Shown in pieces: positions 35,451 through 43,902 of a DNA stretch of 64,000 nt (positions are counted from its first letter, which is position 1; the number at the start of each line of letters is the position of its first letter). The stretch comes from Poseidonibacter lekithochrous (lineage in GTDB: Bacteria > Campylobacterota > Campylobacteria > Campylobacterales > Arcobacteraceae), in assembly GCF_018861145.1 (NCBI RefSeq), contig NZ_JAHKQT010000013.1:1-64000 (forward strand), given 5' to 3'. Below the pieces are notes generated by a model, which had not been told where the DNA came from, did not search any database, and worked only from the letters and a program-made list of their open reading frames with translations. Position numbers and translations under genes: made by a program.

Positions 35451-36821
35451 TTAACATTCAACATAATGAACAGCTAAGCCACCTTTTGATGTTTCTTTAT
35501 ATTTATTTTGCATATCTTTCCCTGTTTGATACATAGTTTTAATAACTGAATCTAGTGAAACATAATGTATGCCATTGCCATTTAGAGCCATTCTTGCTGC
35601 ATTTACAGCTTTCATGGAGGCCATTGCATTTCTTTCAATACAAGGTATCTGTACAAGACCTCCTATTGGATCACAAGTAAGTCCTAAATTATGTTCCATT
35701 GCAATTTCCGCTGCATTTTCTATTTGTTTAATTGTTCCACCTAAAAACTCAGCCATTGCTCCTGCTGCCATTGAACAAGCAACTCCTACTTCTCCTTGAC
35801 ATCCTACATCAGCACCTGAAATAGATGCATTTCTTTGATATAAAAGACCAATAGCACCTGCTGTTAGTAAAAAATCTATAATTACTTTTTCCTTATCTTC
35901 TTTACTTAATAAAAAATCAATAATATAATGTAATACAGCAGGGATTATTCCTGCTGCTCCATTTGTGGGAGCTGTTACTACTCTTTTCCCTGAAGCATTT
36001 TCTTCATTTACTGCTAAGGCATATAGATTAATCCAATCAACAAAAGCTAATGGATCTATTGTTCTTTTATCTTTTAATTTTTGATATATTTTATAAGCTC
36101 TTTTAGGTACATTAAGTCCTCCTGGAAGTATACCATCACTATTTAATCCATTATTTACGCAAGTTTGCATTACTTTCCATATATCCAAAAGAGACTCTTT
36201 AGTTTCTTTTTCACTTCTATAAGCTTTTTCATTTTCTAAAATTAATTGAGCAATCGTAAGTTTGTTTTCTTGACATAGGTTTAATAATTCTTTTGCATTA
36301 GAAAAATTGTAAGGTAAAACTATTTCATCATTTTCTAAGGTATTGCTCTTATTAATTTCATCATCACTTACAACTTCTCCACCACCAATAGAATAATATA
36401 TTTTAGAAAACAACTCTTCTTTTGAGTCATAAATAGCTATTTTTATTCCATTTGGATGAAAAGGAAGTGATTTCCTTTGATGTAATATTAAATCATTTTT
36501 TATTGAAAATTTAATAGTTTTTTCATTTAATAGTTTGATTGTTGATGTATTTTTTATATCATTAATCAATTCTTCTATTTTATTAGTATCTATAGTTTTA
36601 GGATGCTCTCCTATTAATCCTAATAAAACAGCAATATCACTTTGATGCCCAATTCCTGTTGAACCTAATGATCCAAAGAGTTCTATTTTAATTCTCGTGA
36701 TTTTTGGAAAGTAATTTTGCTCTTTTATTAAAGTAGTGAAGTTTTTAGTAATTATCATGGGTCCTACTGTATGAGAACTTGATGGTCCAATTCCTATTTT
36801 AAAAAGATTAAGTATAGTCAT
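35451..36821 (-). CDS. sdaA: L-serine ammonia-lyase (iron-sulfur dependent, single chain)
   Basis: This 456-residue protein has the beta domain at the N-terminus ([13 protein letters not shown]) and the alpha domain with [27 protein letters not shown] and the Cys-containing [12 protein letters not shown]. It converts L-serine to pyruvate and ammonia using a [4Fe-4S] cluster, in the cytoplasm. The length fits single-chain SdaA. It sits between the aap transporter and a chemoreceptor, fitting amino-acid use as carbon source. Confidence 0.95.
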   Translation of the reverse strand: MTILNLFKIGIGPSSSHTVGPMIITKNFTTLIKEQNYFPKITRIKIELFGSLGSTGIGHQSDIAVLLGLIGEHPKTIDTNKIEELINDIKNTSTIKLLNEKTIKFSIKNDLILHQRKSLPFHPNGIKIAIYDSKEELFSKIYYSIGGGEVVSDDEINKSNTLENDEIVLPYNFSNAKELLNLCQENKLTIAQLILENEKAYRSEKETKESLLDIWKVMQTCVNNGLNSDGILPGGLNVPKRAYKIYQKLKDKRTIDPLAFVDWINLYALAVNEENASGKRVVTAPTNGAAGIIPAVLHYIIDFLLSKEDKEKVIIDFLLTAGAIGLLYQRNASISGADVGCQGEVGVACSMAAGAMAEFLGGTIKQIENAAEIAMEHNLGLTCDPIGGLVQIPCIERNAMASMKAVNAARMALNGNGIHYVSLDSVIKTMYQTGKDMQNKYKETSKGGLAVHYVEC

Positions 36822-36869
36822 TTGATACCCTTAATATAAAGTATTTAAAAGTTTTAGATAAAAAGTTAG

Positions 36870-36899
36870 ATATGAATACTCTTATTAGAGTATTCATAT
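36870..36899. terminator. Perfect 13-bp hairpin after the aap operon
   Basis: ATATGAATACTCT and its exact reverse complement enclose a TATT loop. It lies 23 bases beyond the aapP stop on the minus strand and before sdaA, so it separates the two units. Confidence 0.7.
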
Positions 36900-36921
36900 T
36901 AATATTGTGTTTGTTTTATTT

Positions 36922-37668
36922 TTAGTGGTCTAAAATTTGTTCTAAGAACATTTTTAATCTATCAGATTGAGGATTGTCAAAGAATTCATGAGGAGTATTT
37001 TCTTCAACTATTTGACCTTGATCCATAAAAATTACTCTATCTGCAACTTTTTTTGCAAATCCCATTTCATGTGTAACACAAACCATAGTAATCCCATCAT
37101 CTGCAAGTTCTGTCATAACATCTAGAACTTCTCCAATCATTTCAGGGTCTAAAGCTGCTGTTGGTTCATCAAATAGCATAATATCTGGATCTGAACATAA
37201 ACATCTAGCAATAGCCACACGTTGTTGTTGACCCCCAGATAGTTGGTTAGGATACTTATCTGCTTGGTCTGCAATTTTAACTCTTTCTAAATAATGCATT
37301 GCAGTTTTAATAGCTTCTTTTCTTGGTTTTTTACCAACCCAAGTAGGTGCTAAAATTAGATTTTCCAAAATTGAAAGATGAGGGAAAAGATTAAAGTGTT
37401 GAAATACCATTCCAACATGAGTTCGCACTTCTCTAATTCTTTTTACATCTTCCGTTAATTCTAATCCATTAACAATAATTTGTCCTTCTTGAAAAGGCTC
37501 AAGTCTATTAATACATCTAATAGTAGTAGACTTTCCTGAACCAGAAGGTCCACAAATTACAACTCTCTCACCTTTTTTAACTTTTAAGTTAACATTTTTA
37601 AGTACATGAAAATCTCCATACCATTTGTTAACTTCGTTCATTTCTATCATATGTTCTAATTCACTCAT
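36922..37668 (-). CDS. aapP: Polar/general amino-acid ABC transporter ATP-binding protein (AapP-like)
   Basis: This 248-residue ATPase has Walker [10 protein letters not shown], signature [15 protein letters not shown], Walker [15 protein letters not shown] and the switch His in [10 protein letters not shown]. It energises uptake by the AapQM permeases. It is the last gene of aapJQMP, 22 bases after aapM. Confidence 0.93.
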   Translation of the reverse strand: MSELEHMIEMNEVNKWYGDFHVLKNVNLKVKKGERVVICGPSGSGKSTTIRCINRLEPFQEGQIIVNGLELTEDVKRIREVRTHVGMVFQHFNLFPHLSILENLILAPTWVGKKPRKEAIKTAMHYLERVKIADQADKYPNQLSGGQQQRVAIARCLCSDPDIMLFDEPTAALDPEMIGEVLDVMTELADDGITMVCVTHEMGFAKKVADRVIFMDQGQIVEENTPHEFFDNPQSDRLKMFLEQILDH

Positions 37669-37690
37669 AATTTTTTCCTATTCTTATCTA

Positions 37691-38770
37691 CTATTTGTGA
37701 TCTGTATTAAATTTATCTTCAATTGATTTAGCATATCTAGACATACTAAAACAAATAACCCAATAAATCATCGTTACAAATACATAACCTTCTGTTTCAA
37801 AACCAAGCCAGTTAGTATCACTGTTTGTTAGTGTTACCATTGCTAAAATATCAAATAACCCAATAATTAAAATAAGTGTTGTATCTTTAAATAAAGAAAT
37901 AAATGACCCAACAATATTTGGTATTGAAATTTTAAGTGCTTGTGGAAGTATAATTAATCCCATAGCTTTCCAATAAGTTAATCCTAAAGCATCTGCTGCT
38001 TCATATTGACCTTTTGGAATAGCTTGTAATCCACCACGCACAACTTCTGCAATATAAGCAGCTTGGAATAATGTAATACCAATTAATGCTCGAAGTAATT
38101 TATCAAAATCCATTCCCTCAGGGAAGAATAAAGGTAAAATTACAGAAGACATAAATAATAAAGTAATTAGTGGAACTCCTCTAATAAACTCAATATAAAT
38201 TACACTAAGTGTTTTAATAATTGGCATATTAGATTGTCGACCAAGGGCGAATAAAATACCAATTGGGAAAGATGCAATAATACCAACTGAAGCCACAATA
38301 ATAGTAAGAAGTAATCCTCCCCATTTTTCTGTTTCAACAACTTCTAATCCAAAACCACCTGCTACAAGAATATAAGTGATAATAGGGAAAGAAATAATGA
38401 TAAATGCTTTTACTTTTATGCTATGAATTTTTTTAAATGCAATTACGTATGCAACAAAAATAAATAATGCTAAGTTTGGTCTCCAATAAAGTTCTTCTGG
38501 ATAGAAACCATAAATAAATTGATTGAATTTTTCAAAAATGAAAATCCATCTAGCACCTTCTTTTGTAATCTCTTCTTTTGTACCACTCCAAGTAGCATCA
38601 AAAATCATCCAATCTAATAAAGGTGGAATCGTTACATATAAAAGATAAAAAGATACTATTGTTAATATAGAACTAAGTATTGAAGAGAATAAATTCTCTT
38701 TTACCCAGTGAATTATACCTTTTGTACCTAAAGGAGCTGGTCTTGCTTTTAGTGTTTCATAAGTTGCCAT
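37691..38770 (-). CDS. aapM: Amino-acid ABC transporter permease (AapM-like)
   Basis: This 359-residue inner-membrane protein has about eight TM helices and a HisMQ-type permease domain in the C-terminal half, with the EAA loop (EAADALGLTYWKAMGLIILPQA, read in two parts). The long N-terminus with additional helices is typical of AapM. The start is ~1 base from the end of aapQ. Confidence 0.92.
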   Translation of the reverse strand: MATYETLKARPAPLGTKGIIHWVKENLFSSILSSILTIVSFYLLYVTIPPLLDWMIFDATWSGTKEEITKEGARWIFIFEKFNQFIYGFYPEELYWRPNLALFIFVAYVIAFKKIHSIKVKAFIIISFPIITYILVAGGFGLEVVETEKWGGLLLTIIVASVGIIASFPIGILFALGRQSNMPIIKTLSVIYIEFIRGVPLITLLFMSSVILPLFFPEGMDFDKLLRALIGITLFQAAYIAEVVRGGLQAIPKGQYEAADALGLTYWKAMGLIILPQALKISIPNIVGSFISLFKDTTLILIIGLFDILAMVTLTNSDTNWLGFETEGYVFVTMIYWVICFSMSRYAKSIEDKFNTDHK

Positions 38771-38771
38771 C

Positions 38772-39956
38772 TTATCTCTCCTTTATTTGCATTCTAGAGT
38801 TTATATAATTCATTAAAATAGAAATTAATATACTCAATGTTAAATAAACGGCCATGGTCATTAAAATAATTTCAATAGCTTGTCCAACCTGATTTAAAGA
38901 TGTTCCTGAGAATATTGTTACAAGCTCAGGATAACCAATTGCAGTTGCAAGTGATGAGTTTTTTACTAAGTTAAGATATTGATTAATCACAGGTGGAATA
39001 ATAACTCTTAAAGCTTGTGGTAAAACTACTTTCTTTAAAATTACTGAATCTTTTAGTCCTAATGCACTAGCTGCTTCTTTTTGACCTTTTGGAACTGCTT
39101 CAATACCTGCTCGAACTGCTTCTGCTATATAAGTAGCTGTATAGATACTAAGAGCAAATGCAAGTGCAAGTAATTCAGGAATTAAAGTCCATCCACCTTT
39201 AAAGTTAAAACCTTTAAGTTCAGCTACTTCTAAAGTTGCTGGGCTTCCACTTACTAAGAATACAAGAAGAGGAGCAGCAATTAATATAGCTAGTGAAACC
39301 CAAAAAGTTGGAAACACTTTTCCTGTTTCTTCTTGTTTTTTATTTGCCCATTTTGAAAGGTAAATAACTGAAGCAATTGCAATAATAAATGCAATAATTA
39401 CAGCTGTAAACCCACTTTCTAGAATTGGTCTTGGTATATATAAACCACGATTATTAAAGAAGATTGAATCAAAGAAAGAGATACTTTGTCTTGGACTTGG
39501 TAGTGAGGCTAATACAACATTATACCAGAACAGAATTTGTAATAAAATTGGAATATTTCTAAATGTCTCTACATAAATAAGAGATAATTTAGCAACCATA
39601 AAGTTTTTTGATAATCTACCAATACCAACTAAAAGTCCTATTATTGTTGCAAATATAATACCAATTACCGAAACTAGTATAGTATTTAATAATCCAACAA
39701 TGAAAACTTTTCCATGTGTATCTGATTCATCATATTCGATTAATGATTGAAGTATTCCGAATCCAGCTTCTGAACCTAAAAAATCGAATCCTGTATTAAT
39801 CCCACGCTTTTCAATATTTATAAACATATTATTTATAACAAAATATGTTAAAAGAAATATTAGTACTAATGCTACTATCTGATAGATAATAGCTCTATTA
39901 TCAGGGTTGTTATAAAAAGCAACCTGTGGCTGTTTGGCCCTTTTGTGTTTATTCAT
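38772..39956 (-). CDS. aapQ: Amino-acid ABC transporter permease (AapQ-like)
   Basis: This 394-residue inner-membrane protein has N-terminal helices, a large periplasmic insert, and a C-terminal HisMQ permease domain with EAASALGLKDSVILKKVVLP as EAA loop. It pairs with AapM. A hairpin lies before it, so expression is likely below that of aapJ. Confidence 0.92.
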   Translation of the reverse strand: MNKHKRAKQPQVAFYNNPDNRAIIYQIVALVLIFLLTYFVINNMFINIEKRGINTGFDFLGSEAGFGILQSLIEYDESDTHGKVFIVGLLNTILVSVIGIIFATIIGLLVGIGRLSKNFMVAKLSLIYVETFRNIPILLQILFWYNVVLASLPSPRQSISFFDSIFFNNRGLYIPRPILESGFTAVIIAFIIAIASVIYLSKWANKKQEETGKVFPTFWVSLAILIAAPLLVFLVSGSPATLEVAELKGFNFKGGWTLIPELLALAFALSIYTATYIAEAVRAGIEAVPKGQKEAASALGLKDSVILKKVVLPQALRVIIPPVINQYLNLVKNSSLATAIGYPELVTIFSGTSLNQVGQAIEIILMTMAVYLTLSILISILMNYINSRMQIKER

Positions 39957-39973
39957 TTTTTTGCCTTGTCATT

Positions 39974-40000
39974 AAAAAAGGGGGAATTAAATTTCCCCCT
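39974..40000 (-). terminator. Intrinsic terminator/attenuator between aapJ and aapQ
   Basis: On the minus strand GGGGGAA pairs with TTCCCCC around ATTTAA, followed by TTTTTT. It is within the operon, which fits partial termination giving an excess of the binding protein. Confidence 0.8.
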
Positions 40001-40032
40001 CGCTACTAAATAATTAATATCTTTGTGATCTA

Positions 40033-41049
40033 TTATCTAATAGGTGCACCATATTGAAGTCCACCATCATTCCAAAGTTTATTTAAACCTCTTGAAATTT
40101 TAAGTGGTGAATCTTTTCCAACGTTCTTCTCAAATGACTCACCATAGTTTCCAACATTTTTAATAATATTGTATGCCCATTTAGCATCTAAACCTAAGTT
40201 TTTACCAGACTCACCAGACTCACCTAAGATTCTTTTAATTCCAGGGTTTTTAGATTTTAACATTGAATCAACATTTGCTTGTGTAATACCAAATTCTTCA
40301 GCATTTAACATAGCAATATGAGACCATTTAACAATATTAAACCATTTATCATCACCTTGTCTTACAACAGGACCTAATGGTTCTTTAGAGATAATTTGAG
40401 GTAATACTTCAACAGATGAAGGATCTTTTACTTTTAATACTAAACCATATAGTTGAGAAGCATCAGAAGTTACAACATCACAACGACCTGATTTAAATCC
40501 TTCAATAGTTTGACCAGATGTATCATAAGTAATTGGTTTATAAGTCATTTTATTAGCTTTGAAATAATCAGTTAAGTTTAGCTCAGTAGTAGTTCCTGCT
40601 TGAATACAAACAGTTGCTCCATCTAATTCTAAAGCAGATTTAACACCGATACTTTTAGAAACTAAGAAACCTTGACCATCATAGTAGTTAACACCAGCAA
40701 AGTTTAAACCTAAAGAAGTATCTCTAGTATTTGTCCAAGTTGTTGATCTAGCTAACATATCAATTTCACCACTTTGAAGTGCTGTAAATCTTTCTTTAGC
40801 AGTTAATGGAACATATTTAACTTTTGATGCGTCACCAAATACAGCAGATGCAACAGCTTTACACATATCAACATCTAAACCTTTCCAAGCTCCACTAGAA
40901 TCAGTAGCTGAGAATCCAGCAATACCAGTTGAAACACCACAACTTAGTGTACCGTTCTTTTTAACATTTTCTAGTGTATCTGCAGATGCAAAACTTGAAG
41001 CTAACGCTAAAGCAGCAACTGATAATGAGGCAGTTTTTAATAATTTCAT
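40033..41049 (-). CDS. aapJ: Periplasmic amino-acid-binding protein (AapJ-like)
   Basis: This 338-residue protein has a signal peptide (1-23) and the family-3 solute-binding fold with GTLSCGVSTGIAGFS, MLARSTTWTNTRDTSLGLNF (overlapping parts) and VRQGDDKWFNIVKW. It delivers broad-range L-amino acids to AapQMP. It is the first gene of the operon, with a 228-base AT-rich upstream region. Confidence 0.94.
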   Translation of the reverse strand: MKLLKTASLSVAALALASSFASADTLENVKKNGTLSCGVSTGIAGFSATDSSGAWKGLDVDMCKAVASAVFGDASKVKYVPLTAKERFTALQSGEIDMLARSTTWTNTRDTSLGLNFAGVNYYDGQGFLVSKSIGVKSALELDGATVCIQAGTTTELNLTDYFKANKMTYKPITYDTSGQTIEGFKSGRCDVVTSDASQLYGLVLKVKDPSSVEVLPQIISKEPLGPVVRQGDDKWFNIVKWSHIAMLNAEEFGITQANVDSMLKSKNPGIKRILGESGESGKNLGLDAKWAYNIIKNVGNYGESFEKNVGKDSPLKISRGLNKLWNDGGLQYGAPIR

Positions 41050-41277
41050 TTTCTATCCTTATGTTTTTTAATTGATTTTAATTTTCTTATTTATATTAAG
41101 CTATAAATAAACTAACACAAGTAGTATAAAATTATTAAGTAGCAATTGCATAGCATAATTTGTATATTTTTTAAACAATATTAAATAAATTACTTAAAAT
41201 GTCTTCTTTTCTTCTATTTAATTGCAGATATTATTACAATTAATTTAATTAAATTAAACTAATTATAATAATTTTGA

Positions 41278-41670
41278 TTATTTTTTAGTTTCTAAAACGA
41301 TAGGGATATATTTTATACATCTAGCAGAGAAGAACTTTCTAGAATAGTTAGGAGAGCTGAACATATGGTTTTCTAGCGTCCATTCATTAGATTTTTCAAT
41401 CGTTACACTTTGTGCAACTTTTCTAATCATTCTACTTTCACAGATAACTTTATCTCCCTGTTTAAATGCATTTTCTACATTATTCATCCTATCACTTGTA
41501 ACATAAAAGTGCATTCCTATAAATATAGCAATAGCAGGACCCATAAAAATCAATCCTCTTTTTACTGAACCTTTACTCATAAAAGATCTACTTGTTACAA
41601 TTAAAGTGATTACTAATGCGAATAAACCAATTCCTAAGTATCCTGCTTCTAGTTTAAAAAATAGTTCCAT
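41278..41670 (-). CDS. Membrane protein of unknown function cotranscribed with the siroheme decarboxylase
   Basis: This 130-residue protein has two TM helices (~10-28 and ~40-57) and a C-terminal domain (~60-130) with two Cys. It starts 9 bases after the siroheme decarboxylase stop, so it is in the same Crp/Fnr-controlled unit. I do not recognise the family. A role near heme d1 or nitrite respiration is inferred only from context. Confidence 0.75.
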   Translation of the reverse strand: MELFFKLEAGYLGIGLFALVITLIVTSRSFMSKGSVKRGLIFMGPAIAIFIGMHFYVTSDRMNNVENAFKQGDKVICESRMIRKVAQSVTIEKSNEWTLENHMFSSPNYSRKFFSARCIKYIPIVLETKK

Positions 41671-41679
41671 CTTTTTTCC

Positions 41680-42681
41680 TTATTTTATATATTTATCTTC
41701 CCACTGTTTGAATTCATCACTAAAGTATTTAATTCTAATCTTTTTAAATTCTCTAGATGAATAAAGTGGCATATTTGATTTGTATGATATTTCTTTTTGA
41801 ATACTTTCAATCACAGCTTGTGTATCTTCTTTTGTTTTTCCATGAATCATAGTAAATAGATTATAGTTCCAAGTAGGGTACTTAGGTCTTAAATAACAGT
41901 GTGAAACTGCTGAAAAAGATGCTGCTATCTCACCAATTCTTTCACCTTCTTCACCTTCTTCTATATCCCAAGCTACCATTGCATTTGCACCAAAACCAGC
42001 TTTTCTATGATTTAAAATGCATGCAAATCTTCTCATAACTCCTGAGTCTTGAAAGTCTTGTAATGCTTGGAAAAACTCATCATAAGTAATACCTAGTTTT
42101 TCAACTATTTCTTTAAATGGTTCTGAAACTATTTCAATATCATTTTGAGCTTCTTTGATAATATTATAATGATAAGGTGTTAATTCTATATCTTTAAATT
42201 TCTTTTTTTCAAGAGTTTCTTTTTTATCTTGTTTATTAGTTGTATCTAATTTCACAGATATTTTAAAAAGTTTTAAAGTAGGTAATAAAATATAATCACT
42301 AGCTTTTGTAAGTTTTGATAAAAGCTTTACTGTATCTTCTAAATTGGATTTAGATTCAGGGGAGATTGCTATTGTGAACCAGATATTATACTTATGATTT
42401 CTTTCATAATTATGTGAAATACCAGGATGTGAGTTTAAAATGATTACTGCATCATCTATTTTATCTTCATCAATCTCAAAAGCTACAAGAGAAGATTTAT
42501 AAGTTAATTTTTTCGTATCAAAAATTGCAGATGTCTGTCTAATGATATTATTTTCTTTCTCTTCTTGTAAGATTTTTATTACTTTATCTTCACTTGTATT
42601 TAGCTCTTTTGCAATTTGTAAAAAAGGTCTAATCACTAGAGGAAAGCTCTTTTGTACTCTATATAGTATTTCATCTTTCAT
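41680..42681 (-). CDS. Fused siroheme decarboxylase (NirDL/NirGH- or AhbAB-like)
   Basis: This 333-residue protein consists of two Lrp/AsnC-like halves (~5-155 and ~170-333). Each has a winged-helix start (DEVI-like LNTSEDKVIKILQ; ITYDEFFQALQDF) and an effector fold (HPGISHNYERNHKYNIWFT; SHCYLRPKYPTWNYNLF). This is the pattern of siroheme decarboxylases that make 12,18-didecarboxysiroheme for heme d1. In most denitrifiers the halves are separate proteins. The start is the ATG at 42681 with AGGA upstream; an in-frame ATG 18 bases earlier has none. A Crp/Fnr site lies at -41.5. Confidence 0.88.
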   Translation of the reverse strand: MKDEILYRVQKSFPLVIRPFLQIAKELNTSEDKVIKILQEEKENNIIRQTSAIFDTKKLTYKSSLVAFEIDEDKIDDAVIILNSHPGISHNYERNHKYNIWFTIAISPESKSNLEDTVKLLSKLTKASDYILLPTLKLFKISVKLDTTNKQDKKETLEKKKFKDIELTPYHYNIIKEAQNDIEIVSEPFKEIVEKLGITYDEFFQALQDFQDSGVMRRFACILNHRKAGFGANAMVAWDIEEGEEGERIGEIAASFSAVSHCYLRPKYPTWNYNLFTMIHGKTKEDTQAVIESIQKEISYKSNMPLYSSREFKKIRIKYFSDEFKQWEDKYIK

Positions 42682-42708
42682 ATGTATTCCTATAATCAAT
42701 TTTGAGAA

Positions 42709-42714
42709 AGTATA
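42709..42714 (-). promoter_or_regulatory. -10 element (TATACT on -) of the siroheme decarboxylase unit
   Basis: The hexamer gives +1 near 42702, so the shared site at 42737-42750 is centred at -41.5. Confidence 0.68.
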
Positions 42715-42736
42715 TCAACTATTTTTTCTTTGTGCC

Positions 42737-42750
42737 TTGATATATATTAA
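42737..42750. promoter_or_regulatory. Crp/Fnr-type site (TTGAT-ATAT-ATTAA) shared by two divergent promoters
   Basis: The site matches the Fnr/Nnr consensus at 9 of 10 positions. It is centred at 42743.5, exactly 41.5 bases from the predicted starts of both the minus (TATACT) and plus (TATAAT) promoters. Confidence 0.72.
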
Positions 42751-42772
42751 GTATTTGATTTATAAATTTAAC

Positions 42773-42778
42773 TATAAT
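42773..42778 (+). promoter_or_regulatory. -10 element (TATAAT) of the 126-residue gene
   Basis: A consensus hexamer lies 27 bases before the ATG and gives +1 near 42785, at class II spacing from the shared site. Confidence 0.7.
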
Positions 42779-42804
42779 TTTTCTATGAACTTTAAGGATG
42801 AAAA

Positions 42805-43185
42805 ATGAAATTAAGTAGATTATTAATAGTAGCATTTTTTGCTGTATTTATGTTTTTAGCATTGATGGCTTTAAAAGAGGGAATGCCTAGTAAAAAAGAT
42901 GAAAGAGTTTATCCACTTTTACAACAACACATGCCATATATTTTGGAAAAAAGAGCTGGTGGACTAACTATTAAAAGTAAAATTACAGGTATAAAAGAAA
43001 AACCACCTGCAAAAGAAGTTTTTTTAAGATTAGAACAATTAGAAAAACAATGGGGACAAGAGGCTTTAAAACTTGATGGTATGACTTTATCTATATTTGA
43101 TAAAGATAAAAAAGAAATAGCAAAAATAATTCTTCAAAATGACGCTGAGCTTTCTTGGATTAAAGAGTATTTTGAATTAAAATAA
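42805..43185 (+). CDS. Membrane-anchored periplasmic protein of unknown function, coregulated with heme d1 synthesis
   Basis: This 126-residue protein has one N-terminal TM helix (~5-23) and a soluble alpha/beta remainder without Cys, so it is not a cytochrome. TTAAGGATG-type ribosome site and ATG are clear. It is divergent from the siroheme decarboxylase and shares its Crp/Fnr site. I do not recognise the family. Confidence 0.78.
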   Translation: MKLSRLLIVAFFAVFMFLALMALKEGMPSKKDERVYPLLQQHMPYILEKRAGGLTIKSKITGIKEKPPAKEVFLRLEQLEKQWGQEALKLDGMTLSIFDKDKKEIAKIILQNDAELSWIKEYFELK

Positions 43186-43191
43186 AATATT

Positions 43192-43210
43192 TTGACTTAA
43201 TACAAGTCAA
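43192..43210. promoter_or_regulatory. Inverted repeat (TTGACTT-N5-AAGTCAA) before the Crp/Fnr gene
   Basis: Perfect 7-bp arms lie 62 bases upstream of the regulator start and 6 bases after the previous stop. It could be an operator for the regulator itself or a weak terminator; no T run follows, which favours an operator. Confidence 0.5.
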
Positions 43211-43272
43211 GACAAAAAAGCAAAAATTTAACTATACTTTCTATTAAATAATTTTAAAAATTAGGAGAGTAA

Positions 43273-43902
43273 ATGAAAGTACAGTTAAAAGATGTTTTTT
43301 TATTTAAAGATTTGTGTGATGATACCTTATCTCAAATAGAAGAATTTACAACCTTACTTAAATTATCAAAAGACAATATTCTCTTTTATGAAGGTGACGA
43401 ATCAGAGTATTTATATATTCTTACAAAAGGTATCGTAAAACTTTATAAAACAGCTTCTAATGATAAAGAAATTATTATGAAATATTTTCATTCCAATGAA
43501 TTGATTGCTGAGGTTGCTAATTTTGAAGAAATACCTTATCCAGCAACTGCACAATGTTTTATGGAATGTGAAGTTTTAAGAATAGATTTTGCAAAACTAA
43601 AAGAGATTATATATGATGATCCAAAACTATCATTTATAATACAAAGATCGCTTATTAAAAAAATTAGGAATTTAGAAAAATTAGTATCTTTACATGTTGT
43701 TCTTGATTCAAAAGAAAGAATTGCAAAGTATTTGTGTGAACATACAGAAGATTTTTTTAATACAAAAAATATTATGGTTGCTGAAATATTAAATATTTCT
43801 CCTGAAACGCTATCTAGAATGTTAAGAGTTTTTAAAGATGATGGCTTAATAGATAGTAAGGCAAAAACAGTTGATAAAGAAAAGTTAAAACTTTTCTTTT
43901 AA
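43273..43902 (+). CDS. Crp/Fnr-family transcription regulator 1
   Basis: This 209-residue protein has an N-terminal cyclic-nucleotide-binding fold (~8-118), a dimer helix and a C-terminal helix-turn-helix with [18 protein letters not shown]. The E-x-x-S-R recognition pattern matches TTGAT half sites. The N-terminal Cys cluster of oxygen-sensing Fnr is absent, so an Nnr/Dnr-like or NssR-like NO/nitrite sensor is more likely. It is a candidate regulator of the class II sites in this window. Its end overlaps the convergent chemoreceptor gene by 18 bases. Confidence 0.9.
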   Translation: MKVQLKDVFLFKDLCDDTLSQIEEFTTLLKLSKDNILFYEGDESEYLYILTKGIVKLYKTASNDKEIIMKYFHSNELIAEVANFEEIPYPATAQCFMECEVLRIDFAKLKEIIYDDPKLSFIIQRSLIKKIRNLEKLVSLHVVLDSKERIAKYLCEHTEDFFNTKNIMVAEILNISPETLSRMLRVFKDDGLIDSKAKTVDKEKLKLFF

